A stretch of 64,000 nt of DNA from Daphnia pulex (Eukaryota; Arthropoda; Branchiopoda; Diplostraca; Daphniidae): assembly GCF_021134715.1 (NCBI RefSeq), contig NC_060026.1:7307001-7371000 (forward strand), in the 5' to 3' direction. The position numbers and the translations under genes are program-made. Shown piece by piece: positions 40,401 to 55,013 of the stretch. Under the pieces are notes generated by a model, which did not search any database, was not told where the DNA came from, and worked only from the letters and a program-made list of their open reading frames with translations. Within the stretch, counting starts at the first letter, position 1. Every line of letters begins with the position of its first letter.

Positions 40401-43400
40401 TGGAACCTAAACTCAGCATGCCATCTTTATTGTGGGAACCTTCAACCTCCCCAGTCATGCCTACTACTCCGCCAGTCGCCGTTGTGCCGATTGCCGTTCC
40501 AACTGAAATGCCAACACTAGTGCCCGCCGAACCAGCTGCAAGGCCGGGCATTTGGAAACAGGAGACGGAAGATGCTGTGGCGGGATTGTTAACGGAAACG
40601 TTTGACGACTTCAAGGAGGAGAAACTCGACGAAGAACCCGAGGAGCCGGTTGAAACACCTGATCAGTCATCGTTGATCCAGCCACAGTGGCCACCCGAAC
40701 AAGAAGAGTCTCCACAGCCCAACGAGGAGGCCCAAAAGGCCATCCAAAGTTTGCAGTGTGAAGATGATTTGGATATTTCGGATGAGATGATCATTGACGA
40801 AGCCGGAACAAGCTCTACAGAAGATACAGCCGGGCCGACCGAGTGTCCCCTTTACTCCGGTTCCAGTTCCAGTGATGTGGCTGAAGTGGAAAGTCAGCGC
40901 TCTGCTCGTTTGGCCGATGTCACTAAGCCAGCTGCTGTCGAAACAGCTCCAACTCCACCTCCTTCACCGCCGGAATTGTGCATTGATGAGACGAGATGTC
41001 AGCCAGAGAACGAGTCCAGCCCTCGCAAGGAATTGCCCCGGACACCCGACATCGACCTGTCGTCAAAATCTCCCAGAACACCAGATTTGGATTTACTCGA
41101 TCGAAGTGGTCGACCGACTACTCCGGACTTGCATTTGCCCACTTTACCTGTTACTAGCAATTCCGTCATCAAAGCTGAACCGCACATTGTGGCTCAAAGT
41201 CCGTCTAAACAGACCAAAAAACCCAGGCAGACTCCATCGACTCGGGGTGGACCACGACGCGTTCGTGGACGAGGAACATCAGGATCCAGTCGCGGAGTGA
41301 GTGAGAGCTCACTGGAAGGTCACGATGCAGATGTCTATGAATTTTATGACACTGAAGAGGAAGTCACTCCAATGGTGGCACCGACAGTGCCCATCATTCC
41401 TGTTCCTCCACCGCTTCCTCCTCCAGTGGCGGTTCCAGCTCCACCTGCTCCCGTCGCTGTTGCTGCCCCTGTCCCTGTCCCAGTCCCAGTTACGGTGCCA
41501 GAAGCCATTGAGCACAAGCCGGAAGAGAAACCTATGGTAGAACTACCGGTACCAGTGCCTGTTCAAGAATTCACTCCAGTCAGCCAGCCGATTCCGAGAA
41601 AAGATTTGGAAGGTCTTAAAGGCCGTTTGATAACTACAATCGACGATACGATCGAAACTGTAGTCCGTGGCCATCATAATTTATCTGCGGTGGCGCTAGC
41701 TACCACCATGATGCTTGCCGCTCCGTCCAGTCCAAGAATTCAATCTCCGAGGGCTTGCTACATTGGCGGGCCGGTGCCTCAACAGCGAACGATAGCTGAG
41801 ACGCCTGGACCGGCAGTGATGAAAGTCGAACTACCACAACCCTTGAAGGAAACGGCCAATACATTGATAGATCCAGTTACGGGCCATTTGACTCCCATCC
41901 GGCGTCATGACGATCCGCTACCCACTCAACACGCTGGAGTTGTCGTTCGACGGACAGAAGAAACAGTTGCATCGCCGTCTACTGTCGTTCTCAATCTGAG
42001 ATCAGGCTCGACCCAAGCCAGTCCGGTTGTCCAGCATCCAACTCAGACGACCACAACGACACCTGTTACCGCTTCATTGGTCAAAGTGCCATCTCCCACT
42101 AATTTGGGTGTAGCCATCACGACGACCAGTTTGCCGGTCGGGCCCAATTTGCCAACACAATCTGTTAGTCAGCAGCACGGCATCGTTTCGTCATCGGTGA
42201 CGATCATCCCAACCACGACACCGGCTTCGACCATTTTGGCGCCGATGCAGGGTACAGAAGTGGCACGTCTACCGTCAGCTACAGTTGTTACGCCCGTTCC
42301 TGCGCGTCCGGCTGCTTCATCTGTTTCGACTTTTCCAGCCGTGCCCCTCACCAGAGACGCCCCAGCCCACGGTTTGCTGCTCCAACAACAACAACAAATG
42401 CAACAGCAACAACAACAAGTTCAGCCTCCAGCTGGACCTGTTCAGCAGCAACATCAACAGCAGCAGCAGCAGCAACAACAGCAAACACAGCAGCCTTCTT
42501 CTCATACGCCGCAACTCCAGTTACCGGCTGGCGTGCCCGTCAGTTTGAGTGGAGGAGCTACTGTCATTGCCGTTGCCAGCAGTGGACGAGTTACCGGGCC
42601 AACTCCACTTCTCGGTCGGCCAACAATTGGTAAATTTGATTTCTTGTTACGATACGATAATTTGATGAAAATTGGTTTTAATTTAATCATCGTTTTATTT
42701 GTATATTGCAGCTACACCCCAGCATTCGATGCAAAACCAGCCTACGATGGGAAGTACCGTGGTGATTGCCAGAGCGACCGGCCCTCAGCAGCAACAGCAG
42801 CAGCCAGTAAACAGGTCACATGCATCAATGGCCAGTGTTCAAGCTGTAGCGCCTGCTTTGCCCGGTGTTCCTTCTCAACCCCAGCGACCTCCACCGGCTG
42901 TAGTTACCCTCTACTCTTCGGGAGCTTATTCTTCGGCATCCCAACCGGGTCCTATAGTCTCGACAGCTTCGCTGACACGGACGCAAGTCTCGGCATCTTC
43001 GTCGTCTACTGGTTCAAGCGTCTCTGTTCTCCCAGCAACTTCTCGTCCGCCTCTAACGTCGTCAACGACCAACAGTGGCGTCTCAGTTTACCCCATCTAT
43101 GGCCCAAGATCCGAATCCATGCCCGCAACTGTTACATCGACTCCTCCTGTATTCGGTTCACCATTGACAACTGCTCCAATCAGAGTGTCCGTCACTTCGG
43201 TACCTACCAGTCGAGCTACTTTGTCAACAACAGTTTCCACGCCCTACCGACCTGTGTATGCTCCTAATGAGCCGCCTTCCCATCATTTTGCTACCTATCA
43301 ACACCATTTAGTTCAGCAGCAGCAGCACTCTCCCAACATTTCTGCAGCAGAAACCAGGAGTCGGGAGGAGCCGGTCCGACAGGTCAACACGCCCTCTCGG

Positions 43401-44779
43401 GAAGACACGGAAGTTCGCCAGTTGCAACAGCAACAGATTCAGCAACAATTACAACAACAACAGCAGCAACAACAACAACAGCAGCAGCAGCAACAACAGC
43501 AACAACAGCCTATTCATCCGGCTATGATGCGCGAAATGCGAACTCCTCCGCCAGCCCATCAACATTCTCCCAGCCAAACGGATATGTCGCGTGTCAATCC
43601 ACAAATTTTACTCCATCAGCAGCTGTATCAGCAATTTTACGCTCGACATCATCCGGACTTTGCCAGAATGGGGACATTTTCTCCTGGTCCAGCATCCCAG
43701 CATGCATTGAATCCAGCAGAAGCAGCTGATTTGCAACGTGATCCGCGAGAAAGGGTTGTCCCGCCATCATTGCCATCTCATCTGAGGGTTTTGGCTGCTG
43801 GAGGTGAACACCGTACGACGGAATCGCCTCTTCAAGGCTGCGTTGCCGTTCCATTCACTGTGGCCAACACCAACCAACAACAATTATACCAACCACACCA
43901 TCGTCCGGCGTCTTCAGGTTCAGCCTATCATCAAACACCGGCTGGTCACATGCAGATGGCTCCACCTTCCCCTTCTCACCAGCATCGCCAGACGCATGTC
44001 TACACTCACGAGGAAAGTGGTGGATACCATCCGTCTCCTCCGCCTGCCCATTTGAGTGTAACCGGAGTTATGCAACGAGTCAATCCGCCGTCTCAGCCCA
44101 CTTTGGCCTGTGAAGCGCCTTCACCTGCGACTTCACTATCAGTCCGACCACCACCCATTCGGACGCCTCCGCACGCTTCGCAGGTGCCTCCTCAAGCTGA
44201 TTCGTTGGTGAGTCTGCTCCAGCGCTATCCAATCATGTGGCAAGGGCTAATGGCCCTCAAAAACGATCATGCCGTTGTCCAGATGCACTTCATCTCTGGC
44301 AATCCCATGGTCGCAAGAGGGTCGTTGCCTTGCAGCCCCGATGGTTTGGCCTTGCCGCTTCGCATAGCCCAACGGATGAGGCTGGAACAACAACAGTTGG
44401 AAGGCGTTGCCCGTAAAGTGCAAATGGAGCAAGAGCATTGTATCCTGTTGGCTTTGCCTTGTGGCCGAGATGCCATGGATGTTCTGCAACAATCCAACAA
44501 TCTCCGCCAGGGATTTATCACTTACCTCCAGCTGAAGCAGGCGGCCGGAATCGTGAATATTGCAGCTCCTGGCTCGCAACAGGTAAAACACATTTTATTT
44601 TTCATATCTTATCAAGAATTTGAGTTTCAATTATTTTTATTCATTTCTAGCCGTCTTATGTCGTCCACATCTTCCCGGCTTGCGAGTTCGCCAATGACAG
44701 TCTGGCTCGTATCACACCTGACCTTCTTCACCGCGTGACGGACATTGCCCACCTGCTTGTCATCATCGCCACCGTTTGA
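31493..44779 (+). CDS. spen: Split ends (Spen/SHARP) transcriptional corepressor
   Basis: Seven exons (31493-31575, 32899-33723, 33849-35477, 35636-38531, 38603-42629, 42712-44582, 44651-44779) give 11,460 nt, 3,819 residues. RRM1 starts at once (RETRHLWVGNLPDNVREERI). RRM2 lies near 457 (LAICVRNLPL), RRM3 near 558-700 (TRTLFIGNLEKDVTAAELR) with a long low-complexity insert, and RRM4 near 699-772. The middle is Ser/Arg-, Pro- and Gln-rich with an RS-like tract before RRM2, a charged ERE/KR stretch near the end of exon 4, and poly-Pro. The C-terminus is a SPOC domain (ADSLVSLLQRYPIMWQG through SYVVHIFPACEFANDSLAR), ending at the stop as in the family. Spen is a nuclear protein that recruits SMRT/NCoR-HDAC complexes and acts in Notch and EGFR pathways. 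Confidence 0.96.
34723..34920 (+). repeat. Low-complexity insert inside Spen RRM3
   Basis: GGT/AGT/TCx repeats followed by AAT/AAC codons encode about 66 residues of Gly/Ser/Thr ending in poly-Asn, between the IIEIDIKKQ strand and the YAFCQYAD (RNP1-like) strand of RRM3. Spen residues about 595-660. Confidence 0.9.
42381..42490 (+). repeat. CAG/CAA repeat encoding a Gln-rich tract in spen
   Basis: Interrupted CAA/CAG codons encode several Gln runs in exon 5. The mixed codons suggest protein-level selection rather than a pure unstable repeat. Confidence 0.9.
43424..43509 (+). repeat. CAG/CAA repeat encoding a second Gln tract in spen
   Basis: A nearly continuous run of CAA/CAG codons in exon 6 encodes about 28 residues, almost all Gln. 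Confidence 0.9.
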
Positions 44780-46140
44780 TTTTTTTTTTTACTCACTCCC
44801 GTCAACAAACAAAAGAAAGAAGAAAAAACGACAAATGTAGAGAAAGAAAATTGAAAAAAAAAATTCGGAAGAGAATCACACACTCCCTTTTATTGTGGTC
44901 TTTTTGCTCAATTCATTCAGAATCCAGCCCCCTATCTATCTAACTAACTTTATCTCTTTCTTCATTGTTTCATCGTTCTCTTCGTTATCATATTAATCTG
45001 ATGTACTATTCTCTCTTTCTCTCTCTCTCTCTATCAACACATCTAGAATGTCCGTTTTTCTGTCACACACTGAAGTTTAATTTAACGTCAAGCGAGTGTG
45101 TCGCAAAAATTTAAAAAAAGAAAAATTTAAAGAAAATCCCCCATTGACCGTGTGCGTGTGTGTAATTTCTTAATAATTCAAAAAACTTTTGTTCTTTCTT
45201 TTTTTTCGCCACTCCTGGACTGTTGTGTAAAAAAACCTACTCCTTCTTTCTGTTGATTTTGTTTGTGTGTGTGTATGCGTGTGTGAGCGATTGTGTGCAA
45301 ACCCCCCATGTTTTTTTTTTCTTTTTTTTTTTAAATTGTATATGTTGAAGAAACAACAGTGTCATTTGACGTGAATGAATAACAATTTACCTTTTTGAGT
45401 TCACCGAGTCTGTGATCTCGCGCCGCCGCATTGATCCCTCCGCGCCGTGTATAATTGAAATGAATGGATCGGTATAATTTTTCTTTTTGTGTTTGAATTT
45501 TGCTCTTGAAACACTCTTACACACACACACACAAACATGTTTTTTTTTTTCATCCACCCAAACCCACACACACACACACAAAAAAAATGTACATTTTTAT
45601 TCTGTGTCTTGAATTCTCGGCCACACTTTTGTCATCATCGATTTACGTTTTGTACCATATTGTATGCTAGAGAGAAGATTTGCAAAACACATTCTGGAAA
45701 AGAAAAAAGATGAAAAGCCCAACAAAGCATACGCCCCGGACTCGTGGAATTCATCCGTCGGGGTATCGTTGTATAGAGTTAACACCAATTCAGTACGCCC
45801 TTGTACATAACTCAGTGGTCAGCATGTATAAATACATGTTTATAAATGTTCCAAATTTCTGATTTAACTTATTTTGTTATCGTGAAATTAAATTTTTAAA
45901 CTGAAAAAAAGAACGCTTCGTGCGGAAAACCCGTTGATGGTGCAATAATGACGTACGTGACTCGACTCAAACGGTGATGATAAGTCCTTGAGGGAATATG
46001 CGCCATATCTTCTCTTTTTGCAGAGTCATCCCAAAGTTTATCACACTCTTGTGAGTAAGTTTGAGATTTATAGTTTAGTATTTAAATAAATCGTCATCAG
46101 GGTCGTCACGTGATTGTTTCCGGGGTTGCAATTTACCAAA
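44780..46140 (+). other. spen 3' UTR and following spacer
   Basis: AT-rich sequence with CT (45010-45030) and GT (about 45150-45300) microsatellites and a CA tract near 45520-45575. The small open frames here are low complexity. No second gene was seen. Confidence 0.55.
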
Positions 46141-46179
46141 AAAAAAAAGAAAAAAACGTAAAACGAGGGCTGGTCTCGG

Positions 46180-46335
46180 TGACGTCATTAAAAGGCATCC
46201 GCCTACTCTAAAATGGCGGACGGGAAAAAGCGGTACCAGGAGGAGATTGTGAAGGAAAGCTGACGCTGGTCTTGACCAAGATTACAGCTACAACTCTATA
46301 AAAAGGCGCAGCGACGAAAGGGCTGGCCTTCATTC
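46180..46335 (+). promoter_or_regulatory. Core promoter of the small gene at 46410
   Basis: In order: a perfect CRE palindrome TGACGTCA (46180-46187); AAAATGGCGGA (46210-46220), which fits YY1/Pho sites; TATAAAAAG (46297-46305); and about 30 bp later TTCATTC (near 46329), which fits an arthropod initiator. Spacing TATA to Inr is right for a start near 46330. Confidence 0.7.
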
Positions 46336-46409
46336 GAAACCGTCTATCGGCCACGAATACGTCAGCTCTTTCGTCTTGTTGCATTTGCCAACTTTCAAGT
46401 CGACCAAGT

Positions 46410-46708
46410 ATGAGCCAGATCGCTGTAAGTCAATTGCATCATCCATTCATTTTATCTAGCAAAAGGTACTCGTTTGTGAAATTCTAACGACATTTTTCAA
46501 TTTTTCTAAACAGTTTGCAGCCAACTGCTTTGCGTTGGGTACTGTTGTTGCTGCTGCCCAGCAAGTTTTCGTCAAAAAGACGATCGAAGGACTGGAAAAT
46601 GCTGCCGATTCGATAGTACGACGTAATTACAGCACGTCATATCGCTACAGTATAGCTCATCCCGCTATTGTACTTCAGTCTTCCCGTCTGTCTCCCAAAA
46701 CGACGTGA
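46410..46708 (+). CDS. Small 69-residue protein of unknown function
   Basis: Two exons (46410-46424, then 46514-46708) joined at GT-AG give 210 nt including the stop. The protein starts MSQIAFAANCFALGTVVAAA, a single hydrophobic segment that could be a signal anchor or mitochondrial targeting helix. It is followed by QQVFVKKTIEGLENAADSIV (amphipathic) and a basic, Ser/Tyr-rich tail (RRNYSTSYRYS). A strong TATA promoter sits upstream, and AATAAA near 46877 is a likely poly(A) signal. No family was recognised. Compact TATA genes of this size are often inducible, but that is inference. Confidence 0.6.
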
Positions 46709-47875
46709 CTGAAGGCCCAACTAAACTGAAATCGGCCCCAGTATTATCTTCACGTATACACACTAGCTGCGTGATATTGCAGTCCTTTTTTTTTGCTGAT
46801 CTCTTCAATGTTTGTGCTGCAGTGACGTCATTTCTGCCGGATTGTTATCGTTGTTCCTTCATTTACTTTCAAAAGCGAATAAAGGGTATCGTTGAATCCT
46901 ATATGCACTACATACATACACTGCTATTGTTTTCGAGCGATCTGCGCTGAATAACAACCAATAGAGAGAGTTAGAATAAAGGAACCGGGGCCACTGCCTC
47001 AAGGTTGGTCGTTGGGAAGTTCCCAATTTTCACCAGGGGAAAAGCCAAAAAACTTACAGTATTTCTGGCAATTTCAATCCGTTGTGCAATTGGCTTCCCC
47101 CCATAGAAAGGAAAAGTTTAGTGGTCGTGGCATGTAAAAATCGGGAGTGTGCGTGAACATAATTCTATCCAGACAGGAAGCAAATAATGTATACAAAAAA
47201 TAACTGATAACGTCTGATAAGACACACAACCTTTTTGAACGACGACCTTGCCAACTAGGAAGAAATGCATAACCACCTCCAAATCCGAATGTCTAGCAAT
47301 TAAATGTTACTTGAACAAAAAAAAAATCGATGATTAAATATTTGTTGAAAATAATGCTAGCCTCTGGTTTGGCCTAGATGTGTTTGCTTTGGCAGCGAAA
47401 CAACTTGAAACTTGTTGATTCGTCAACTTCACAGCTGCAGAATCGTCTACGCTGGCCTTCGAGTTTATTTGGCTCGAAACCCTTTTTTCAATTGGCAAGT
47501 TTTCGGTGCAAGCGTACGCCCGTTTATCCTTTTTAACTGGTTTAAACGATTGGCAGACAAAATAAAAAAAAGAAACACATGCTCCTCCATTATATCAAGA
47601 AAATGCTGTATAGTATATGTGAGTAAGAGAAATAAGAGTAGGGGGAAGGATAAAATACGATTGCGCGTGAGCGCGATCAATACTCTGGTGCCAAGGATCG
47701 ACCTTTGAGACCATACGACTCAGTCGACGTACACCCAAGGCATTGATCGATTTCCTGCTTGTTTCTCTTGTGCTTTTTCCGCGTAGCCAGTCACAAGGTG
47801 AGTCAACAGCTTCATTTCCTAGTTTTTCTACTTATTCTAACAACTTTCTTGGATTTCAATCAAACAAGAAAAATC
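46709..47875. other. Spacer with BTB-gene promoter and 5' UTR intron
   Basis: No coding gene. TTGGGAAGTTCCCAA (47012-47026) is a palindrome containing a kappaB-like GGGAAGTTCC. CACAAGGTGAGT near 47796 is a donor; with the acceptor ACAAG just before 47870 it would define a 5' UTR intron of the BTB gene. Confidence 0.5.
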
Positions 47876-49854
47876 ATGGCTGAAACGACTCTTGGTGGTC
47901 TTTCGGTCATGACCACTGGACTTGGTGATGAAGCTGATTTGAGCGTCTTTGAAAACAAAAGTGGATTGGCAGAGGATTTGAAATTTTTGGCCTCAATGCC
48001 TGAACTATGCGACGTAGGCTATACATACATTCAGCTCGATTATATTTTGTTTTTGTTTTTTTGTAACTTATTCTGAAATTCCGGATAAAGGTGACGTTTT
48101 TGGTTGGTGATACACGGGAGCCAGTTTGTGCTGTCAAGGCCGTTCTGGCGGCTAGGAGCAGGTAACATATTGAAGTTTAAAAAATTTTATTTTCAGTGGC
48201 TGAAAATCAATAGTTTAATTGCAATGTAGGGTGTTTCAAAAAATGCTGTACACCACTCCCAGTCCTCAGAGAAAAAAAGAGCCGAGTACGGGACCCAACA
48301 AATTGCGACTTTTCCTTAAACGGAGCAGTGAGCCTTTACTCAATTTGCAAAATCCAGCAGAAAAGGTAAAGCTTTTATTTCGGGTTCCCCTCAACTAGGA
48401 TACGTCTAATCAATCCCCGTTGCACTCGATAAAAATTCCGTGTGTTACGATACAGAGAGGATATACACAACAGTTAGCTTCCATTCACGAGGTACGGTGT
48501 GGCATATATGATATGTAATCCTCATCATAAAATCCATCCGCCAAGGCTTTGGGCTATTAAAGACCATGTCCAACTGTCCGGTCCACTACACGTAGTTTCT
48601 ATTTTTAGTTCGTTGAAAACCCGTAGTTCGTCGTCAATCAAACCATTTCGCAACCATTCTGCCCATATCATCCCGTTTATTTTTAAAATAACCAGAAAAC
48701 TGATATTTTTAGCCTGCCACACACACCCATCAAACGCTGATTGCCGAAGAATTTGAGCCTGACGTGTTTCGGCAACTCATAGAATACATTCACACCGGTT
48801 GCGTTACCCTTCAACCTAGAACTTTGCTCGGTATTACGGGAGAATGTGCAATGTGCTGCTTACGATTATGATTATAGCAACCATTGTTGTTGTATTATAG
48901 GAGTGATGAATGCGGCTGACTATTACGGACTGGACGAACTGCGTCGATCGTGTGTAGGTTTTGTTCAGTGCTGCATCAATGTCGACACTGTTTGTGCCCT
49001 TTTGGCTTCAGCAGAACGCTACATCCAGTACAAATGCACCAAATCTCTAGTTCAAAAGGTTTTATGCGCATATATTTTCAAAATATTCAAAAAAATTTTA
49101 ATTTTACGTTTTTTCTTTCAGGTTTTAGAATTTGTTGATGAACATGGAAATGAAGGTAAACATTCTATTTAAAATAGCTTCGTTCTTCGTAATGCACAAT
49201 TAATTTCAAATTTCTCTCTAGTATTGAATTTGGGATCATTTACACTATTGCCGCAACATGTTGTCCGTCTTGTTCTGTGTCGAGATGAACTCAAAGCGGA
49301 TGAATTCACAAAATTTCAAGTAGTTTCATTAATCACGTCAAAAGTCGAATATCGTATTATTTATATGTTATTAATCCTTTAGGCTGCTTTGATGTGGTCG
49401 AAAAAATATTGCGACAGTAATCCCAACATCAGCCTAAAAGAAACGTTGTCCAACTTTTTAGAATTCATCCGATTTCACCAAATTCCAGCTAATGTTTTGA
49501 TGCGAGAAATCCATCCATTGGGTACGATTTACTTTAAATCCATTTATAAAAATTGTTATAACCTTAGCGTTTCCGGTTATATCTGTAGGATTGGTACCAG
49601 ATCATTTAATCATGAATGCATTGGCGTACCAAGCCGATCCGACTTGCGTAGACCCAGCTAAATTGTCACCTACTCCGCAACGTGGCGGTAGGAGACGATC
49701 TCAAGCCCGTTCCATGTCAGTCCAGTCGTCACTCGATCCGTACGGATCGTCCACCACGCTCAATAGCGAAAGCGCTTCTTCTGAAATTGAGTCCAGTCCT
49801 CGCTTAAGTTCCGATGGAAGTCGAGGTTCACCATTGGGGCGTCTCTCTAATTAA
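47876..49854 (+). CDS. BTB/POZ-BACK protein, similar to Drosophila serine-enriched protein (gprs)
   Basis: Ten exons (47876-48013, 48091-48161, 48230-48365, 48456-48491, 48713-48830, 48901-49058, 49122-49155, 49222-49319, 49383-49521, 49589-49854) sum to 1,194 nt, 397 residues. A BTB fold starts at LASMPELCDVTFLVGD and continues through AVLAARSRVFQKML and FRQLIEYIHTGCVTL. An insert of about 50 residues, with basic and Ser-rich sequence, splits it. A BACK-like helical region follows (ADYYGLDELRRSCVGFVQ, NLGSFTLLPQHVVRLVL). The C-terminal tail is Ser/Arg-rich (RGGRRRSQARSMSVQSS). Such proteins are often Cullin-3 adaptors. The match to gprs rests on the serine-rich tail and architecture from memory, so no symbol is given. 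Confidence 0.85.
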
Positions 49855-50522
49855 TTTATTTTTGCTGTTAATACTCTTATGCACTTTGCCCAAAACAGAG
49901 TTGTAACTATTAATTTCAACGTATGTATGTATATGTATGTTTGTATTTTTTGGGGTCAAACCATAAGTATACGGTGTATGAATTTGTCGAACGTACAATT
50001 AAAACGCATAGGTCGTCCCGTCAATCACGCTGGGCCAATCACTTTAGTATTCTGGTTAAGACAATGGCGACGGTCCGTGAATGAAGATTATGGTGCGGGG
50101 CGTCCTCATCTCCATTGAGGTCAATTTTCAATGCCGTTCCAAAAATTGAGTTCTAATTGCGCAGTTATTGAGTGTTATGGGCTTCACATGACCTAAAAAT
50201 GTCAGCACAATACCGATAAAATTTTTATATGCCAGTCATTAATTCAATTTCGTGAAGAACCTTGTGTAGTGTAGAAGAATAACTATCAGCCAATCATCTG
50301 AGCTAGTCAACCTAGTATATTAGTGGATCAAGTGACGGATTCTACAGATCTTTTATGAACAGTACGTTTCATTGGTCTTTGATGAATGGACGTTCTGTGG
50401 CGTCGCTCTAGTAGTATAAAATTCGTCTAAATGAAGAGTTATAGAAAAGGGTACGGTAACATTTCATAACGTACATTATGTTAGTCATTTGGGTCTCATC
50501 TTCGTGACGCACGTTATCTTGG

Positions 50523-51064
50523 GTTACAGAAACTTCACGTTGGAAATTCTTCCCAAGTCGCCGTCGATGACGTCCACATCCCTGGAGGTAATTGCCTTAA
50601 TTGGTGGCCGGAATTCTCTCATGGAGGATTTATTGACGAGCATATGGGGCTGTTTGCTTAGGTTTTCCGTCGTCGAAATTCTGTGCTGGAATACGAACAG
50701 CACTTTAATGACCATCTTCCGTCCTTTCAGGTAATGAAACCTTACGCTTCGTTCTCGTTTCACTAGCCCTCGGCGACCACTCGATTGTTTATTCTACAGA
50801 TCCCACCATATATACACCTTTCCTATCTGTTCCGCATATGAATTTGAAAAGAGGACAGACACGTAGTACAGAAAGTGGCACGAATGACTCCAAAAGTGTT
50901 GGTCAGTTCGTCGCGAGCTTGTGAGTCGTTCTAAAGTCCCTTAAACAGCACCACCGGATAACCGATTTCGATAGTGAAAGAGAGATTACTGTGATAATTT
51001 AATTATTGCAATACAGGGGGACGAACTGCGTTCACAGCTGGAAAACGATTGTACAAGCTTGATA
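50523..51064 (+). pseudogene. Unassigned coding remnant or small gene
   Basis: Protein-like stretches with possible splice sites occur in several frames. 50528-50596 can read NFTLEILPKSPSMTSTSLE up to a GTAATT donor. 50663-50730 reads VFRRRNSVLEYEQHFNDHLP after an acceptor, then a donor at 50731. 50768-50925 reads LGDHSIVYSTDPTIYTPFLS and NLKRGQTRSTESGTNDSKSV up to a GTGAGT donor. A single consistent frame across all three could not be made, which suggests decay or a missed junction. Not recognised. Confidence 0.35.
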
Positions 51065-51265
51065 AAAAAAGGTAAGATATAGCGTGGATTATGGGGTTAA
51101 TTCGTAAAGTGGGCAGCAAACAGAATTTTGACAGAATCGAAAATCTAGAGTTCTAGAACGCTATATCAAACTCGACTAAAGTTTCACTTAGGTGCTCCAC
51201 AAGTACATTGTCATTCATCAAAAAATAAACAAAATTGGACATAATAACACATACATTGGATTTTC

Positions 51266-54020
<2,755 letters not shown>

Positions 54021-55013
54021 ATCAGTCCCTTTTTTGCCTACTACTGCCGATTTTGAGTGCTTATTACTTTTTTTATTTAACAAACCCCCCAAGAGTAGTC
54101 ATATATTTGGTCTTTTGGGAGACTGCTGGTGGAAGGAATTAGGTTAAAGGCCTTTGTCTCTTTGCCGTTTTGCATCCTATAACATGCCGTCTGACTTTTG
54201 TGCAACAATAGCTTGTATATGATGATCCATTTTAATGACATTACGACGTTGATTTGCCACCCAATCCCTTATTTTTCGTGCACTGCTTTTTTGTTGTTCA
54301 TTTCAACGAATTGCCAGTTTGTTTAGATCAAACCACGAAGAGGCGCTTCAACTTCAGCAACTGCTACTGCGCACGCATTCACGCAATATCCGACTAGCCC
54401 GTGACCTGACACAATGAGGCGTGCAACTGCATCGAACTTATCTGAAGACGTGTAATTTCAATGCATTCAATACAAAGGCTAGTACACCGAAGTCAGCGAA
54501 ATGTTGTCTAGGATGCAAGGGGGAATATGGGGATGATACAATTTGCGGAACGGGAAAACATAGCAGGAGAAATTATAGTTGTAGTAGTCTATAGGATTTT
54601 TCAGTTAAAAGGTCTTGGTCAATAATAAAGGTCTGTTTTTTGTTTATTTATCAATTATTTTTCTTCTTTTTTTTCAAATTGGAAGTTTTGAACATGTCAG
54701 AAATATGCGTTCAATAGGAACTTTGAAACACTGTACGAATCTTTGAAGGAAAAATATTGACTCGGACTGGACTTTTCTTTTGCCCAAGCTTTTGGCAGAC
54801 AATTGTTTAAATGCGGAGTGCTATGATAGTTTTTTTATTGTAAATTTCAACAGTATTTTTCACGAAAAACTAATAGCAACTAAAATATAACTGACGGAAC
54901 AAGGCCTAGTTAATTTGTGTTTACTGCTTTTTCAAATAAAATTATTAGAACTTCAAAAGTCTGGAGCAATGTTATAATATATTGAAAATATAGTCATGAA
55001 ACTGCAACATGTT
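54021..55013. other. 3' UTRs of fray and the CLCA-type gene
   Basis: AT-rich convergent spacer. AATAAA hexamers such as AATAATAAAGG near 54626 may serve fray. No gene was recognised. Confidence 0.5.

Noticed and set aside
46213-46263. Short upstream ORF (MADGKKRYQEEIVKES)
   Set aside because: It lies upstream of the TATA box and so is outside the predicted transcript; 16 codons are not enough evidence.
50523-50735. TAG at about 50660 as proof of a pseudogene
   Set aside because: The TAG is also a plausible splice acceptor (TTTGCTTAG), so it is not by itself evidence of decay.
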